NCBI GenBank assembly: GCA_017620395.1
Contig: JAFZQJ010000026.1
Coordinates: 124,001 to 188,000, forward strand
Origin: Clostridia bacterium
GTDB lineage: Bacteria; Bacillota; Clostridia; Oscillospirales; RGIG8002
DNA length: 64,000 bases
Direction: 5' to 3'
Made by a program: the position numbers and the translations under genes. Under the pieces are notes generated by a model. It had not been told where the DNA came from and ran no database searches. It worked only from the letters and a program-made list of their open reading frames with translations. Numbering within the stretch: position 1 is the stretch's first letter; each line of letters begins with the position of its first letter. Shown piece after piece: positions 17,552-28,456 of this stretch.

Positions 17552-18001
17552 ATGAAGGTCATACTCAAAGAAGACGTAAAGGGCTCCGGCAAAAAAGGCG
17601 AGCTCGTGAACGTGGCGGACGGTTACGCCCGCAATTTCCTCATTCCCAAGGGGCTGGCGATCGAAGCCAACGCGACGAACCTCAACGTTTATAACGAACA
17701 GAAGGCCGCCGCGAAATACCGCGCCGACGAGGAGAAAAAAGAAGCGGAGCGCATAGCGGGAATGCTGAACGGCGCGAAACTGACCGTCAACATCAAGGCG
17801 TCCAAAAACGGCAAGCTTTTCGGCTCGCTGACATCCAAGGAGGTCTCCGCGGCGATTTCCGAGCAGTTCGGCGTCGACGTAGACAAGCGCAAGATCGAGC
17901 TGCCCGCCGTCAAGGAAGTCGGCGAAACGGAAGCTAAGCTGAAACTGTATCAGGGCATTTCCGCCGCTCTTAAGATCGACGTTGTCGGGCAGGAGTTCTG
18001 A
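17552..18001 (+). CDS. rplI: Ribosomal protein bL9
   Basis: 149 residues, the normal size. The N-terminal domain begins [17 protein letters not shown] with the conserved [13 protein letters not shown] segment; a long connecting helix and a C-terminal RNA-binding domain follow. bL9 binds 23S rRNA near the L1 stalk and helps maintain reading frame. GAAAGGGAG precedes the ATG. It sits between gdpP and dnaB, the conserved arrangement. Confidence 0.97.
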   Translation: MKVILKEDVKGSGKKGELVNVADGYARNFLIPKGLAIEANATNLNVYNEQKAAAKYRADEEKKEAERIAGMLNGAKLTVNIKASKNGKLFGSLTSKEVSAAISEQFGVDVDKRKIELPAVKEVGETEAKLKLYQGISAALKIDVVGQEF

Positions 18002-18046
18002 TCGTCCTTCCGCTCGCAAATAACAGCACAGACAGAAGGTGTTCAA

Positions 18047-19405
18047 GTGGCATTTGAAGATATAAAATACCCTTACAGCCTCGAGGCTGAGCAGGCGGTG
18101 CTCGGCGCTCTTGTGGTGGATCCGGATCTTATCAACGATATAGCTCTGCTGCTTCATCCGGACTGTTTCTATATACAGGAGCATGCGGCGATCTATGAGA
18201 TCCTGATAAAGATGAGCGATCTCAACAAGCCGATAGACTTCGTCACGCTGCTCGAGGAGGTCAAGGCGGCGGGCGTTTACCGCGACGACGACGAGGCGAA
18301 GGAATACCTCGTCAACCTTGCGCAGACCGTCCCGACGTCGCACAACGTCAAGAACTACGCCAAGATAGTTGCGGACGACTATATCCTGCGTTCGCTGATT
18401 ACCGCCTCCCGCGATAATATAAACGACGCCACCGACAGGGGAGCCGAAGTCCGCGAGGTAATGGATTCCGCCGAGAACCGTATCTACGGCATAATGAACG
18501 ACCGCAACCGCATCCGCCTGACTCCCATAAGCGAGGCGATGCAGGCTTCGCTCAAGAGCATGGAGGATCTTTCCGACCCCGAGAAGCGCGGAGATATAAT
18601 GGGCGTCAAGACCGGTTTTTCATCCATCGATCAGTACATAACCGGTATGAGGAAGTCCGATCTCGTGTTCGTCGCCGGCCGCCCCGGCTTCGGTAAAACG
18701 TCTCTCGCGCTGAACATTGCGACAAACGTCGCCAAAGCTGGTAAAGGCGTCGCGTACTTCTCGCTCGAAATGTCCGCCGAACAGCTCGCGACGAGGGTGC
18801 TTGCGAGCGAGGCGATGGTGGACAGCAAAAAAATGCTCCGCGGCGAGCTTGAGGACGAGGACTGGATAAAACTCTCCAACGTCTGCGGATCGCTTTCAAA
18901 GGCGCCGATCTACTTCGACGACACCTCAAACATAACCATCACGGAGATGAAGGCGAAACTCAGACGCTTGAACAGTATAGGAAAAATAGGACTTGTGATA
19001 ATCGACTACCTGCAGCTGATGTCCACCGGCAGGCACAGCGACAACCGCGCCAACGAAGTTCAGGAGCTGACCAGAAATATGAAGACGATGGCCAGCGAGC
19101 TCGGAGTCGCGGTGCTCTGCTGCGCGCAGCTCAACCGCGAAGCGGCGAAGCGCTCAATGAGCACGAAGGGTGAAACGAGGCCGGTGCTTTCAGACCTGCG
19201 TGAATCCGGCTCCATCGAGCAGGACGCCGATATGGTAATGCTGCTTTTCAAAAAGAACGAAAACTCCTATGAGGAGTCGGAGGATAAGGACACCGTCGAA
19301 TGCATCGTCGCGAAAAACCGTCACGGCGAGACCGGCACGGGCTTGCTCCGCTGGATAGGTAAATACACGCGCTTCGTATCCATAGATACGAAAAGGGAAC
19401 AGTAA
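18047..19405 (+). CDS. dnaB: Replicative DNA helicase DnaB
   Basis: A 452-residue hexameric replicative helicase (B. subtilis DnaC type). The N-terminal domain begins PYSLEAEQAVLGAL, and a RecA-like ATPase follows with Walker A GRPGFGKTS near residue 210 and Walker B VIIDYLQLM near 320. DLRESGSIEQDAD is the characteristic H4/arginine-finger segment. The start codon is GTG with AGAAGGTG upstream. Its TAA overlaps the tilS ATG by one base, indicating coupling. Confidence 0.97.
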   Translation: MAFEDIKYPYSLEAEQAVLGALVVDPDLINDIALLLHPDCFYIQEHAAIYEILIKMSDLNKPIDFVTLLEEVKAAGVYRDDDEAKEYLVNLAQTVPTSHNVKNYAKIVADDYILRSLITASRDNINDATDRGAEVREVMDSAENRIYGIMNDRNRIRLTPISEAMQASLKSMEDLSDPEKRGDIMGVKTGFSSIDQYITGMRKSDLVFVAGRPGFGKTSLALNIATNVAKAGKGVAYFSLEMSAEQLATRVLASEAMVDSKKMLRGELEDEDWIKLSNVCGSLSKAPIYFDDTSNITITEMKAKLRRLNSIGKIGLVIIDYLQLMSTGRHSDNRANEVQELTRNMKTMASELGVAVLCCAQLNREAAKRSMSTKGETRPVLSDLRESGSIEQDADMVMLLFKKNENSYEESEDKDTVECIVAKNRHGETGTGLLRWIGKYTRFVSIDTKREQ

Positions 19406-20745
19406 TGAAAGAATCGGTCCTCGAAAAAGTCAGAGCGTATATCTCCGAAACGCATATGATTTACGCCGGAGATAAGGTGCTGCTCGCGCTTTCGGGCGGA
19501 GCGGACTCCGTCGCGATGGCGCATATTATGCTGACTCTTTCGGAGGAAACGGGGTTTTCCGTCTGCGCGGCGCACCTCAACCACTGCCTGCGCGGGGAGG
19601 AATCCGACTACGACGAGCTGTTCGTCCGCAATTTCTGCGAGGCTAACGGTCTTGAACTGAAGGTCGAGCGCGACGACGTCGCCGCGCTTGCCGCCGCGTC
19701 GAAGCGCGGGATAGAGGAGACCGCGCGCGATGCGCGTTATGATTTCCTTTTCCGCGCCGCCGAGGAGTTCGGGGCGGACAGGATAGCCACTGCGCACACG
19801 CTTTCAGACAACGCGGAAACGCTGATATTCAACGTCGTCCGCGGCAGCGGTCTGAAAGGGCTCTGCGGCATTCCGGAAACACGCGGCAAGCTTATCCGTC
19901 CGTTGCTGAGGTTGACGCGCGTGGAAACGGAGGGCTATGACAGGGAGTGCGGACTGCCGTTTGTCACCGACAGTACGAACTCGGACACCGAATATACGAG
20001 GAATTATATCAGGCATGAGATAATCCCGCGCCTTACGGAACTGAATCCGGCTTTTCTGGCTTCCGTTGAAAGGCTCGCAGCCGCGGTCAAGGAGGACAAC
20101 GCCTTCATTGAGCGCGAAGCGGATCGCCTTCTCGCCGTCGCAGGAGAGAAAAAGTGCGATCTTCAGACGCTTCGAGAAGCTGATCCTGCCGTTGTGAAGC
20201 GTGCGCTGTCGCGCATCTACGTCGACTTTACCGGCAGACGGCTCGACGCGAAGAATCTTAACGCATTCCTCGCGTTCGCGGTCTCGGAAGGAGACGGAAG
20301 AACGCAGCTGCCCGGCGCCTTCGCGGTCAAATACGGAGGGAAGCTCTCGCTTAGCGACTCCGCGGAGCGAAAGCAGCCGAAGCGCTTCTACCTCGCCGCC
20401 GAAAAGGCAAACGTTCTTCCCGACGGAAGGAAGGTTACAATAAGCGTCGAAAACGGAGGAACTGCGGTTGACAAATTCGCGGTGGACGCGTCGGCGATTG
20501 TCGGCGGTCTGCGGCTGAGGCTGCGTGTTCCGACGGACGAAATGCGCCTGCCGAAGCGTCCGACCAAGTCGCTGAAAAAGCTTTTTTCCGAGCAAAGGAT
20601 CCCGATAGAGGAGCGCGACCGCGCCGTCGTCCTGTGCGACGACAAGGGCATAGTCTGGGTGGAAAAGCTGGGAGCGGCGGAGCGTACCGCGGCTACCGTT
20701 TTTACCGACAAGATCATAAAAATAGATATAAAACCGGAGGGGTAA
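19405..20745 (+). CDS. tilS: tRNA(Ile)-lysidine synthase
   Basis: A 446-residue N-type ATP pyrophosphatase with the PP-loop SGGADS at residues 30-35. It modifies C34 of the AUA-reading tRNA-Ile to lysidine. The C-terminal TilS domain includes the PTKSLKKLFSEQRIP motif, which matches the substrate-binding C-terminal domain. It overlaps dnaB by 1 nt and hpt follows after 3 nt, the widely conserved tilS-hpt-ftsH order. Confidence 0.95.
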   Translation: MKESVLEKVRAYISETHMIYAGDKVLLALSGGADSVAMAHIMLTLSEETGFSVCAAHLNHCLRGEESDYDELFVRNFCEANGLELKVERDDVAALAAASKRGIEETARDARYDFLFRAAEEFGADRIATAHTLSDNAETLIFNVVRGSGLKGLCGIPETRGKLIRPLLRLTRVETEGYDRECGLPFVTDSTNSDTEYTRNYIRHEIIPRLTELNPAFLASVERLAAAVKEDNAFIEREADRLLAVAGEKKCDLQTLREADPAVVKRALSRIYVDFTGRRLDAKNLNAFLAFAVSEGDGRTQLPGAFAVKYGGKLSLSDSAERKQPKRFYLAAEKANVLPDGRKVTISVENGGTAVDKFAVDASAIVGGLRLRLRVPTDEMRLPKRPTKSLKKLFSEQRIPIEERDRAVVLCDDKGIVWVEKLGAAERTAATVFTDKIIKIDIKPEG

Positions 20746-20748
20746 AAA

Positions 20749-21282
20749 ATGGAAAACGTAAAAATGCTCATCACCGAGGATGAGATCAAACGCAGAGTGG
20801 CCGAGCTCGGCGCGCAGATCACCGAGGACTACGCCGGAAAAAGCATACTGCTTATAGGCGTTCTCAAGGGAGCTGCGGTCTTTATGTCGGACCTTATGCG
20901 CGCGATAAATCTCCCCGTTGAGATAGATTTCATGGTCGTGTCGTCATACGGCGCCGGAACGCAGTCCGCCGGCAACATCAAGATCGTCAAGGACACCGAC
21001 GTTTCCGTCGAGGGAAGGGAAGTTCTCATCGCCGAGGATATACTCGACACGGGCATCACCCTGTATAACCTCAAGGAACTACTGATCAAGCGCGGAGCGA
21101 AGAGCTTGAGAATCTGCACGATATTCAACAAACCCGCCCGCCGCAGAAGTCCGATCGAAGCCGATTACGTCGGATTCGAGGTGCCTGACGAATTCGTCGT
21201 CGGCTACGGACTCGACTACGACCAGCAATACCGCAATCTTCCTTACCTCGGAATACTCGATCCGAGCGTATACGGCGGTTGA
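20749..21282 (+). CDS. hpt: Hypoxanthine phosphoribosyltransferase
   Basis: A 177-residue purine salvage enzyme converting hypoxanthine or guanine plus PRPP to IMP or GMP. The PRPP loop EDILDTGIT lies near residue 100 and the base-binding [15 protein letters not shown] near 145. GGAGGGG precedes the ATG. The gene is packed between tilS and ftsH. Confidence 0.95.
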   Translation: MENVKMLITEDEIKRRVAELGAQITEDYAGKSILLIGVLKGAAVFMSDLMRAINLPVEIDFMVVSSYGAGTQSAGNIKIVKDTDVSVEGREVLIAEDILDTGITLYNLKELLIKRGAKSLRICTIFNKPARRRSPIEADYVGFEVPDEFVVGYGLDYDQQYRNLPYLGILDPSVYGG

Positions 21283-21314
21283 TACAGAGAATAACATTAC
21301 CAAGGAGAAATGCT

Positions 21315-23129
21315 ATGAGAAGATCAAGAGGCGGTATCGTACTGCTCGTGCTTATAGTCGGAGTGCTGCTCGCTTCGCTGCTGCTTTCGCAGGGCGGCTC
21401 GTCCGAGAAGCGTACGTATTCCGAAATAATCGACCTGTTCAAACAGGGAAAGGTCGAGAGTTATTCGCTTAATATCAGCAACGGCAAGCTCGTCTTTTTC
21501 ACGAAGGAAGCGCCGACTAAAGAGGAGAGCTTTTCGCTGCCCTCCGCGTCGCTTTTTATCGACGACGTCAGAGATATAGTCAAAGAGCAGCACGATAAAG
21601 GCACGATCAAGGTATACGACTACACCAAATCGTCCGACTGGGCGGGATATCTCGTTTATATCCCTTACGTTCTGATGTTCGGTCTGATAATATTCTTCAT
21701 GTTCCGCACGATGAACAACGCCAACCGCAGCGAGAACCGCGCCATGTCCTTCGGCAAGCTGAAGGTGCGTATGGCGAATAACGAGAAGAACAAAAAGACC
21801 TTTGCCGACGTCGCCGGCGCCGAAGAGGAGAAAGAGGAGCTCGCGGAGATCGTCGACTACCTCAAAAACCCGACCAAGTATATGGAGATCGGCGCGCGTA
21901 TCCCGAAGGGCATACTGCTCGTCGGCCCTCCCGGCACCGGTAAAACGCTTATAGCGAAGGCGACCGCCGGAGAAGCAGGCGTACCCTTCTTCTTCATTTC
22001 CGGCTCCGACTTCGTCGAGCTGTTCGTCGGCGTAGGCGCGTCGCGCGTCCGCGACCTGTTCGATCAGGCGAAGAAGAACGCCCCCTCTATCGTTTTCGTC
22101 GATGAGATCGACGCCGTCGGCAGACAGCGCGGCGCGGGTCTCGGCGGCGGTCACGACGAGAAGGAGCAGACGCTCAACCAGCTGCTCGTCGAAATGGACG
22201 GCTTCTCGGAGAACGAGGGAGTTATCATAATGGCGGCGACCAACCGCCCCGACATCCTCGATCCCGCGCTGCTTCGTCCGGGTCGTTTCGACAGGCAGGT
22301 ATACGTCAGCGCGCCCGACATAAAGGGACGTGAGGAGATACTCAAAGTCCACGCCCGCAACAAGAAGTTTGAGCCGGACGTCGACTTCAAAACGATAGCC
22401 AAGACCACGGTCGGCTTCACCGGCGCGGATCTGGAGAACCTGCTCAACGAGTCGGCGCTGCTTGCCGCGCGCGCCAACCGCAAGGTCATTTCCGCCGCGG
22501 ATATCGAGAACGCCGTCATGAAGGTCGTCGCCGGCCCGGAGAAGAAGTCCCGCGTCGTTTCCGAAAAGGAGAAACGCCTGACCGCGTATCACGAAGCCGG
22601 CCACGCGATCGTTACCCACTTCCTGCCGAGCTGCGATCCGGTTCATCAGATCTCCATTATGCCCAGAGGTATGATGGGCGGCTTCACCCGTTTCCTGCCG
22701 AAAGAGGATAAGAGCTATACCTCCAAGACCGAGATGCGCGAGGAAATTTCCTCGCTGCTCGGCGGCAGAGTCGCCGAAGCGATTGCGCTGGGCGACATCT
22801 CCACCGGAGCGTCCAACGATCTTGAACGCGCCACCCGTATCGCGCGCAACATGGTCACTAAGTACGGCATGAGCGACGCGCTCGGCTCCGTGACCTTCGG
22901 CAGCGAACACGACGAAGTCTTCCTCGGCCGCGACCTGACCACGTCCAAGGTCTTCTCCGAAACCACCGCAGCCAAGATCGACGAAGAGGTCGAGAAGATC
23001 ATCGGCGCCGCCTATAAGAAGGCGGAGGATATACTGAATTCCAACCGCGATAAGCTCGATGCCGTCGCCGCGCTTCTGCTCGAAAAGGAGACGATCGGCT
23101 CCGCCGAGTTCAATTCCGTATTTGCCTGA
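21315..23129 (+). CDS. ftsH: ATP-dependent zinc metalloprotease FtsH
   Basis: A 604-residue membrane AAA protease. One membrane helix near the N-terminus (about 6-22) is followed by an extracytoplasmic region and a second helix (about 107-125). The AAA module has Walker A GPPGTGKT at 204-211, and the zinc-protease motif HEAGH is at 426-430. It degrades unassembled membrane proteins and short-lived regulators. An earlier in-frame ATG (21279) lacks a good ribosome site; AAGGAGAAATGCT directly precedes the ATG at 21315. Its position after hpt is conserved. Confidence 0.97.
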   Translation: MRRSRGGIVLLVLIVGVLLASLLLSQGGSSEKRTYSEIIDLFKQGKVESYSLNISNGKLVFFTKEAPTKEESFSLPSASLFIDDVRDIVKEQHDKGTIKVYDYTKSSDWAGYLVYIPYVLMFGLIIFFMFRTMNNANRSENRAMSFGKLKVRMANNEKNKKTFADVAGAEEEKEELAEIVDYLKNPTKYMEIGARIPKGILLVGPPGTGKTLIAKATAGEAGVPFFFISGSDFVELFVGVGASRVRDLFDQAKKNAPSIVFVDEIDAVGRQRGAGLGGGHDEKEQTLNQLLVEMDGFSENEGVIIMAATNRPDILDPALLRPGRFDRQVYVSAPDIKGREEILKVHARNKKFEPDVDFKTIAKTTVGFTGADLENLLNESALLAARANRKVISAADIENAVMKVVAGPEKKSRVVSEKEKRLTAYHEAGHAIVTHFLPSCDPVHQISIMPRGMMGGFTRFLPKEDKSYTSKTEMREEISSLLGGRVAEAIALGDISTGASNDLERATRIARNMVTKYGMSDALGSVTFGSEHDEVFLGRDLTTSKVFSETTAAKIDEEVEKIIGAAYKKAEDILNSNRDKLDAVAALLLEKETIGSAEFNSVFA

Positions 23130-23154
23130 TAACCGCGAAAGGACGGACACACCC

Positions 23155-24450
23155 TTGAACAGAACCATGAAACGCATTCTCTCGCTGCTTGCCGCTCTGG
23201 CGATATTCTCCGGAACGGCTGTTTCCGCGTCCGTGCTCAACCCCATAGCCGACGACCGCGATTCCATGATCGCAGCGATAGACGACGGTTTGCGCGAAGC
23301 GTTCGGCAGCGGCGAAAGCGAGGTGGATTTCGCCATAACCGGCGCCTTCGTTTCGCAGTTCAGGGCGACGGACGAAAAGTTCGAGCCGGAAGAGGAGTAC
23401 TTCACGTCCAAAAACCCGATTCTGAAGTATAAATACACCGCCGGCAACGACTATATCGGTCTGAAGATGTCGAGAGTCGACTGGAAGGTCAGCTATACTT
23501 TTGATCCGCAGACGTCGGCGGTCGACACATTCAACGTCGTATGCCTCGTCGAGAAGTGGCATGAGACGCCGAAGGAGACGGAATACGTTGAGAAATACGC
23601 GCGGGAAAATATCGCGGCGATCCTCAACGGCGCGGAAACTGAATACGATAAAGTCAAGAACATCCACGACTGGATGATACTTAATTTCGATTACGCCTAC
23701 AGCGACACCTATAACGCCAAGTCGCATTCCGCTTACGGGATGCTTACCAACGGCAGGGGAGTATGTTCGGCGTACGCCCTGCTTTTCGACGTGCTTTGCC
23801 GTACCGCCGGTCTGAATACGCGCATCGTCTTTTCTGAGAAGACCTACGCGGTGACGAGCAGCACGTTTTACGTTCACTGCTGGAACATGGTCGAGGTCGA
23901 CGGTAAGTGGTACCACATCGACGTGACGTGGGACGATCAGCCGCACCTCGGCAACGGAGTGGTTTATAATTATTTTCTTAAAAGCAGCGACTACTTCCTG
24001 AAAAACAGCCACCTCTGGGACGACCGCGAGGAAGGCCTCGGCACGCCGTATCCGGAAGCGAAGCGCAATCACTGGAACGCGCCCGGCGCGTCCGGCAGCG
24101 ACAACATCACGCGTCCGATCGAGGGCGATAAGCCGAAGGTGGTCGAGCGCGCTATAGGCCTTGAATCGAGCGTTCCGGAGCCGGTCGAGCTTGACGAAAG
24201 CTCTTCTGCCCCGGAGCCGGCGGCGAGCTCGGCGTCTTCCGAAGGCGCCGCCGCGGTCGGCAGCTCCTCGCCGCTGCTGTTCATCCTTGCCGGCGCGGCG
24301 TTCTGCGCCGCGGTCGCCGTTGTCGCGGTAGTTATCGTCCGCGGCAGGAAGAAGCGTTCCGCGTCCGCTCGGGAGGTAAAGTCCGATGAAACTCCGAAGA
24401 GTAGCGGTGTTTACGATTCCTACGATTCTTACGATGGGTTTGACAGCTGA
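23155..24450 (+). CDS. Exported, membrane-anchored transglutaminase-like protein
   Basis: About 431 residues. A signal peptide (RILSLLAALAIFSGTAVSA) is followed by a transglutaminase-like core with the Cys-His-Asp triad: Cys204 (GRGVCSAY), His241 (YVHCWN) and Asp256 (HIDVTWDD). A Ser/Ala/Glu-rich spacer, a second membrane helix (about 377-400, followed by GRKKR) and a polar tail with repeated YDSYDS come next. The core should face outside and may be a protease or cross-linker; in many such bacterial proteins the activity is unproven. The TTG at 23155 has AAAGGA 11 nt upstream; the ATG at 23167 is an alternative. It is lodged between ftsH and miaB and overlaps miaB by 1 nt. Confidence 0.82.
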   Translation: MNRTMKRILSLLAALAIFSGTAVSASVLNPIADDRDSMIAAIDDGLREAFGSGESEVDFAITGAFVSQFRATDEKFEPEEEYFTSKNPILKYKYTAGNDYIGLKMSRVDWKVSYTFDPQTSAVDTFNVVCLVEKWHETPKETEYVEKYARENIAAILNGAETEYDKVKNIHDWMILNFDYAYSDTYNAKSHSAYGMLTNGRGVCSAYALLFDVLCRTAGLNTRIVFSEKTYAVTSSTFYVHCWNMVEVDGKWYHIDVTWDDQPHLGNGVVYNYFLKSSDYFLKNSHLWDDREEGLGTPYPEAKRNHWNAPGASGSDNITRPIEGDKPKVVERAIGLESSVPEPVELDESSSAPEPAASSASSEGAAAVGSSSPLLFILAGAAFCAAVAVVAVVIVRGRKKRSASAREVKSDETPKSSGVYDSYDSYDGFDS

Positions 24451-25832
24451 TGCGTTATTACGATCCGGAATACGAGAATAAAGTCAGAGAGTTCGTCGAG
24501 GGCTCCGGCCGTAAGGCGTACATAAAGACCTACGGATGCCAGCAGAACGTCAGCGATTCCGAAAAGATCGCCGCGCTCGCGCAGAATATGGGCTACGAGC
24601 TCTGCGATTCGCCGGAGGGCGCGTCGCTCGTCGTTTTCAACACCTGCGCCGTGCGCCATTCCGCCGAGCAGAAGATACTCGGCAACGTCGGACTGCTCCA
24701 CGCACTCAAGGAAAAGAACCCCTCCATGATAACCGTACTCTGCGGCTGTATGACCCAGCAGGAGCATATGGTGGAGGATATAAAGAAACGCTATTCCTTC
24801 GTCGATATAGTCATCGGCACGTCGGCGATCCACGAGCTGCCGCGGCTTATCTTCAGCCGCCTGACCGGAGGCAAGAAGATACGCGCGCTTTACGACGAAT
24901 CAGGCGAGATAGTCGAAGGCATCGGCAACGTGCGCAACGAGGATTTCCGCGCCTTCGTGCCGATAATGTACGGCTGCAACAACTTCTGCACCTACTGCAT
25001 CGTGCCTTACGTGCGCGGCAGGGAACGCAGCCGCCGCGCGGAAGACGTGCTCGCCGAGGCGAAGAAGCTCGTCGCTTCCGGCTGCCGCGAGATAACGCTG
25101 CTCGGGCAGAACGTCAACTCCTACCGCGAGCCGGAAACGGGTGAGAACTTCCCGCAGCTGCTCCGCAGGGTGGCGCGTATCGAGGGGGATTTCAAGATCC
25201 GCTTTATGACCTCGCACCCGAAGGACGCGTCGGACGAGCTTATCGACGTTATCGCGTCCTGCGACAAGCTCGCCAAGCACATACACCTTCCGGTGCAGTC
25301 GGGCTCCGACCGCATCCTGAAGGCGATGAACCGAAAATACACCCGCGCCGACTACCTCGCGCTCGTAGGGCGCGCGAGGGAGCGTATAGACGGGCTCTGC
25401 ATAACCTCCGATATGATCGTCGGCTTCCCCGGCGAAACTGAGGAGGACTTCGCGGATACGCTCTCCCTCGTCGACGAAGTGGGGTACGATTCGCTTTTCA
25501 CCTTCCTTTATTCGATAAGGGAAGGCACTCCGGCCGCGAAGATGCCGGACCAGATCCCGCGCGACGAAAAGCAGCGCCGTTTCGATGCGCTCGTCGAGCT
25601 GCAGACGCGCAAGGGCTTCGAGCGCAACGCGGCGATGAAGGGGAAGGAATTCACCGTGCTCGTCGACGAAGTCAAGGGCGACTCGGAGGGCGGTATGAAG
25701 CTGCTTTCCTCCCGCACGGACGGCAACAAGATTGTCGAATTTGAGGGCCCGGCGGAGCTTTACGGAAACTACGCGCGCGTGCGCGTTACCGAGCCGATGA
25801 GCTGGCTGCTCAAGGGCGAGCTTATCGGATAA
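24450..25832 (+). CDS. miaB: tRNA-2-methylthio-N6-dimethylallyladenosine synthase MiaB
   Basis: A 460-residue radical-SAM methylthiotransferase. The N-terminal UPF0004 domain carries the first cluster cysteines (TYGCQQN, NTCAVRH, LCGCMTQ). The radical-SAM motif CNNFCTYC has Cys176, Cys180 and Cys183, and a TRAM domain follows near 385-455. It adds the 2-methylthio group to i6A37 of tRNAs; the i6A step is by MiaA, encoded four genes downstream. It overlaps the previous gene by 1 nt. Confidence 0.96.
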   Translation: MRYYDPEYENKVREFVEGSGRKAYIKTYGCQQNVSDSEKIAALAQNMGYELCDSPEGASLVVFNTCAVRHSAEQKILGNVGLLHALKEKNPSMITVLCGCMTQQEHMVEDIKKRYSFVDIVIGTSAIHELPRLIFSRLTGGKKIRALYDESGEIVEGIGNVRNEDFRAFVPIMYGCNNFCTYCIVPYVRGRERSRRAEDVLAEAKKLVASGCREITLLGQNVNSYREPETGENFPQLLRRVARIEGDFKIRFMTSHPKDASDELIDVIASCDKLAKHIHLPVQSGSDRILKAMNRKYTRADYLALVGRARERIDGLCITSDMIVGFPGETEEDFADTLSLVDEVGYDSLFTFLYSIREGTPAAKMPDQIPRDEKQRRFDALVELQTRKGFERNAAMKGKEFTVLVDEVKGDSEGGMKLLSSRTDGNKIVEFEGPAELYGNYARVRVTEPMSWLLKGELIG

Positions 25833-25870
25833 GAGATTTCAAAATAACACACAGAAACGGAAGCGAAACA

Positions 25871-28456
25871 ATGCCGAGATCACCTATGATCCTTCAATAT
25901 CTCGCCGTCAAGGAGAAGCATCCCGACCACATCCTGTTCTTCAGGCTGGGGGATTTTTACGAGATGTTTTTTGACGACGCCAAGCTCGCTTCCGGCGTGC
26001 TCGATCTCGTGCTGACCGGCAGGGACTGCGGCGACGGCGAACGCGCCCCGATGTGCGGCGTGCCTTACCACGCCTGCGACGCTTATATAGCCAAGCTTAT
26101 CGCGAAGGGGTACAAGGTCGCCATCTGCGAGCAGATGGAGGACCCCGCGACCGCGAAGGGCATCGTCCGCAGGGAAGTCATCCGCATCGTCACGCCCGGC
26201 ACGGTCATGAGCCCCGATTCGCTCGAGGAGGGCAAAAACAACTACATCGCCTCCGTGCATTCGTCGGAAGACGGGCTCGGAATGTGCTTCGCCGACATAA
26301 CCACCGGCACTCTATGCTGCCTTACCGACGGCTCCGAGAAGCGCGCGGAGAAGATAATCAACGAGCTCGGGCGCTTTTCGCCGAGCGAGGTCATCCTTTC
26401 CGCCGCGACCAAGCCGATAAAGGAGGTAACTGACTTCCTCGACAGACGCACCGGCACGGTCATAACCTACGGCACCGGCGACGCGAATCTCGACAGCTGC
26501 ATCCGCATAGTCGAGGATCACTTTCACAAAAACGTGCTCGCGCTCGGCATAAGCGCGATGCCCGCGGTGATAATCGCGCTCGGCAGTCTGCTCGACTACC
26601 TCTATGAAACGCAGATGACCGCAATCGCGAACATCACTGATATAACCTTTGTCAGCGAGGATCAGTATATGCTCCTCGACGTCAGCACGCGCCGCAACCT
26701 CGAGCTTACCGAAACGATGCGCACCGGCGAAAAGAAGGGCTCGCTGCTACACGTCCTTGACCGCACGAAGACGCCGATGGGCAAGCGTATGCTGCGCGGC
26801 TCGCTCGAAAAGCCGCTCATGAAGCCGGAATATATCCGTATGCGTCTGAACGCGGTGGAGGCGCTGCTCGCCGACAGCATAAACTTAAGCTCGCTGCGCG
26901 AAACGATGAGCGGCGTGCGCGATATCGAGCGCCTCGCCGCGCGCATTGCGTACAGGACCGCGGGCGCGAAGGAGCTTCGCGCACTCTGCCTTTCACTGAT
27001 GCCGCTGCCCGAGATAAAGGCGACGCTCGGCGGCTTCGGCGACCCGATGCTTCAGTCGCTCTGCGAGTGCGTCGATCCGCTCGACGACGTCTGCTCCGAT
27101 ATCGACCGCACGATCACCGACGATCCGCCGGTATCCGTCCGCGAGGGCGGCTTCGTCCGCGACGGCGTGGACGCCGAGCTCGACGAGCTGCGCGGACTGC
27201 TGAAAAACCTGCGCGGCGTTCTCGCCTCTATCGAGGAGCGTGAGCGCGAAGCGACCGGTATAAAGAATCTGAAAGTCAAATACAACAAAGTTTTCGGCTA
27301 CTACATAGACGTCACGAATATGTATAAGAACCTCGTGCCGGAGCATTACATCCGCAAGCAGACGCTTGTCGGCGGCGAACGCTACGTCACCGAGGAGCTC
27401 AAGGAGCTCGAGGTGAAGATCTCCACCGCGGACGAGCGTATAAACGACATAGAATACAGCGTTTTCACCGCGCTCCTCGAGAGGGTGGGGAAGCAGCTTT
27501 CGCGCATGCAGGCGACGGCTTCGGCGGTCGCGATGATCGATATGCTCTGTTCCTTCGCGGCGGTATCGTCGTCGAACAGATACGTCAAGCCGGAGATCGT
27601 CAGCGAGGGCGTCACCGAGATAACCGACGGCAGACATCCCGTCGTCGAGAATATGCTGCCGGACGGGCTATTCGTACCGAACGATACGAGGCTCGACCTC
27701 GACGGGAATATGATAGCGATAATCACCGGCCCGAATATGGCGGGCAAATCGACCTATATGCGTCAGGTCGCGCTGATAACGATAATGGCGCAGATAGGAT
27801 GCTTCGTTCCGGCTTCGAAGGCGAAGATAGGCATAGCCGACAAGGTCTTCACCCGCGTCGGCGCGTCGGACGATCTCTCTATGGGGCAGTCGACCTTTAT
27901 GGTCGAGATGAGCGAGGTCGCGTATATACTGAAAAACGCGACGCGGCAGAGCCTCGTCATCTTCGACGAGATCGGGCGCGGCACGTCGACCTACGACGGA
28001 ATGAGCATCGCCAGAGCGGTCATAGACTACGTTGCGGACGTCACGAAGTGCCGCACGCTGTTCGCCACCCACTATCACGAAATAACCGATCTTGAGGCGG
28101 AAATGCCCTGCGTCAAGAATTACAACATAACCGTCAAAAAACGCGACAAGCTCGTTTTCCTGCGCAAGATCGTACGCGGCAGAGCGGACGACAGCTACGG
28201 CATCGAGGTCGCCGACCTCGCCGGAGTGCCCGCCGAGGTCACCGATCGCGCGCGTCAGATCTTAAAGAGCCTCGAGGCGAACGGCGTCGAGCGCCGCGCT
28301 CCCGCGCCGGTCCCGCAGCGCGAGGCCGCGGGGGAGATGGGCGCCGCGCTTCTGGAAAAGCTTCGCAGGGTGCAGGCGGATACGCTTTCGCCCATCGAGG
28401 CGCTGAAGCTGCTCTACGAGCTTTCCGCAGAAGCGAAGGAGGCTGAGAAAGAATGA
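25871..28456 (+). CDS. mutS: DNA mismatch repair protein MutS
   Basis: 861 residues, normal for MutS1. The mismatch-binding domain I contains the Phe-X-Glu element in FFRLGDFYEMF. The core and clamp follow, then the ATPase with Walker A GPNMAGKST near residue 620 and FDEIGRGTSTYDG. It recognises mispairs and recruits MutL, encoded next with a 4-nt overlap. The ribosome site before the ATG is modest (CGGAAGCG). Confidence 0.97.
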   Translation: MPRSPMILQYLAVKEKHPDHILFFRLGDFYEMFFDDAKLASGVLDLVLTGRDCGDGERAPMCGVPYHACDAYIAKLIAKGYKVAICEQMEDPATAKGIVRREVIRIVTPGTVMSPDSLEEGKNNYIASVHSSEDGLGMCFADITTGTLCCLTDGSEKRAEKIINELGRFSPSEVILSAATKPIKEVTDFLDRRTGTVITYGTGDANLDSCIRIVEDHFHKNVLALGISAMPAVIIALGSLLDYLYETQMTAIANITDITFVSEDQYMLLDVSTRRNLELTETMRTGEKKGSLLHVLDRTKTPMGKRMLRGSLEKPLMKPEYIRMRLNAVEALLADSINLSSLRETMSGVRDIERLAARIAYRTAGAKELRALCLSLMPLPEIKATLGGFGDPMLQSLCECVDPLDDVCSDIDRTITDDPPVSVREGGFVRDGVDAELDELRGLLKNLRGVLASIEEREREATGIKNLKVKYNKVFGYYIDVTNMYKNLVPEHYIRKQTLVGGERYVTEELKELEVKISTADERINDIEYSVFTALLERVGKQLSRMQATASAVAMIDMLCSFAAVSSSNRYVKPEIVSEGVTEITDGRHPVVENMLPDGLFVPNDTRLDLDGNMIAIITGPNMAGKSTYMRQVALITIMAQIGCFVPASKAKIGIADKVFTRVGASDDLSMGQSTFMVEMSEVAYILKNATRQSLVIFDEIGRGTSTYDGMSIARAVIDYVADVTKCRTLFATHYHEITDLEAEMPCVKNYNITVKKRDKLVFLRKIVRGRADDSYGIEVADLAGVPAEVTDRARQILKSLEANGVERRAPAPVPQREAAGEMGAALLEKLRRVQADTLSPIEALKLLYELSAEAKEAEKE

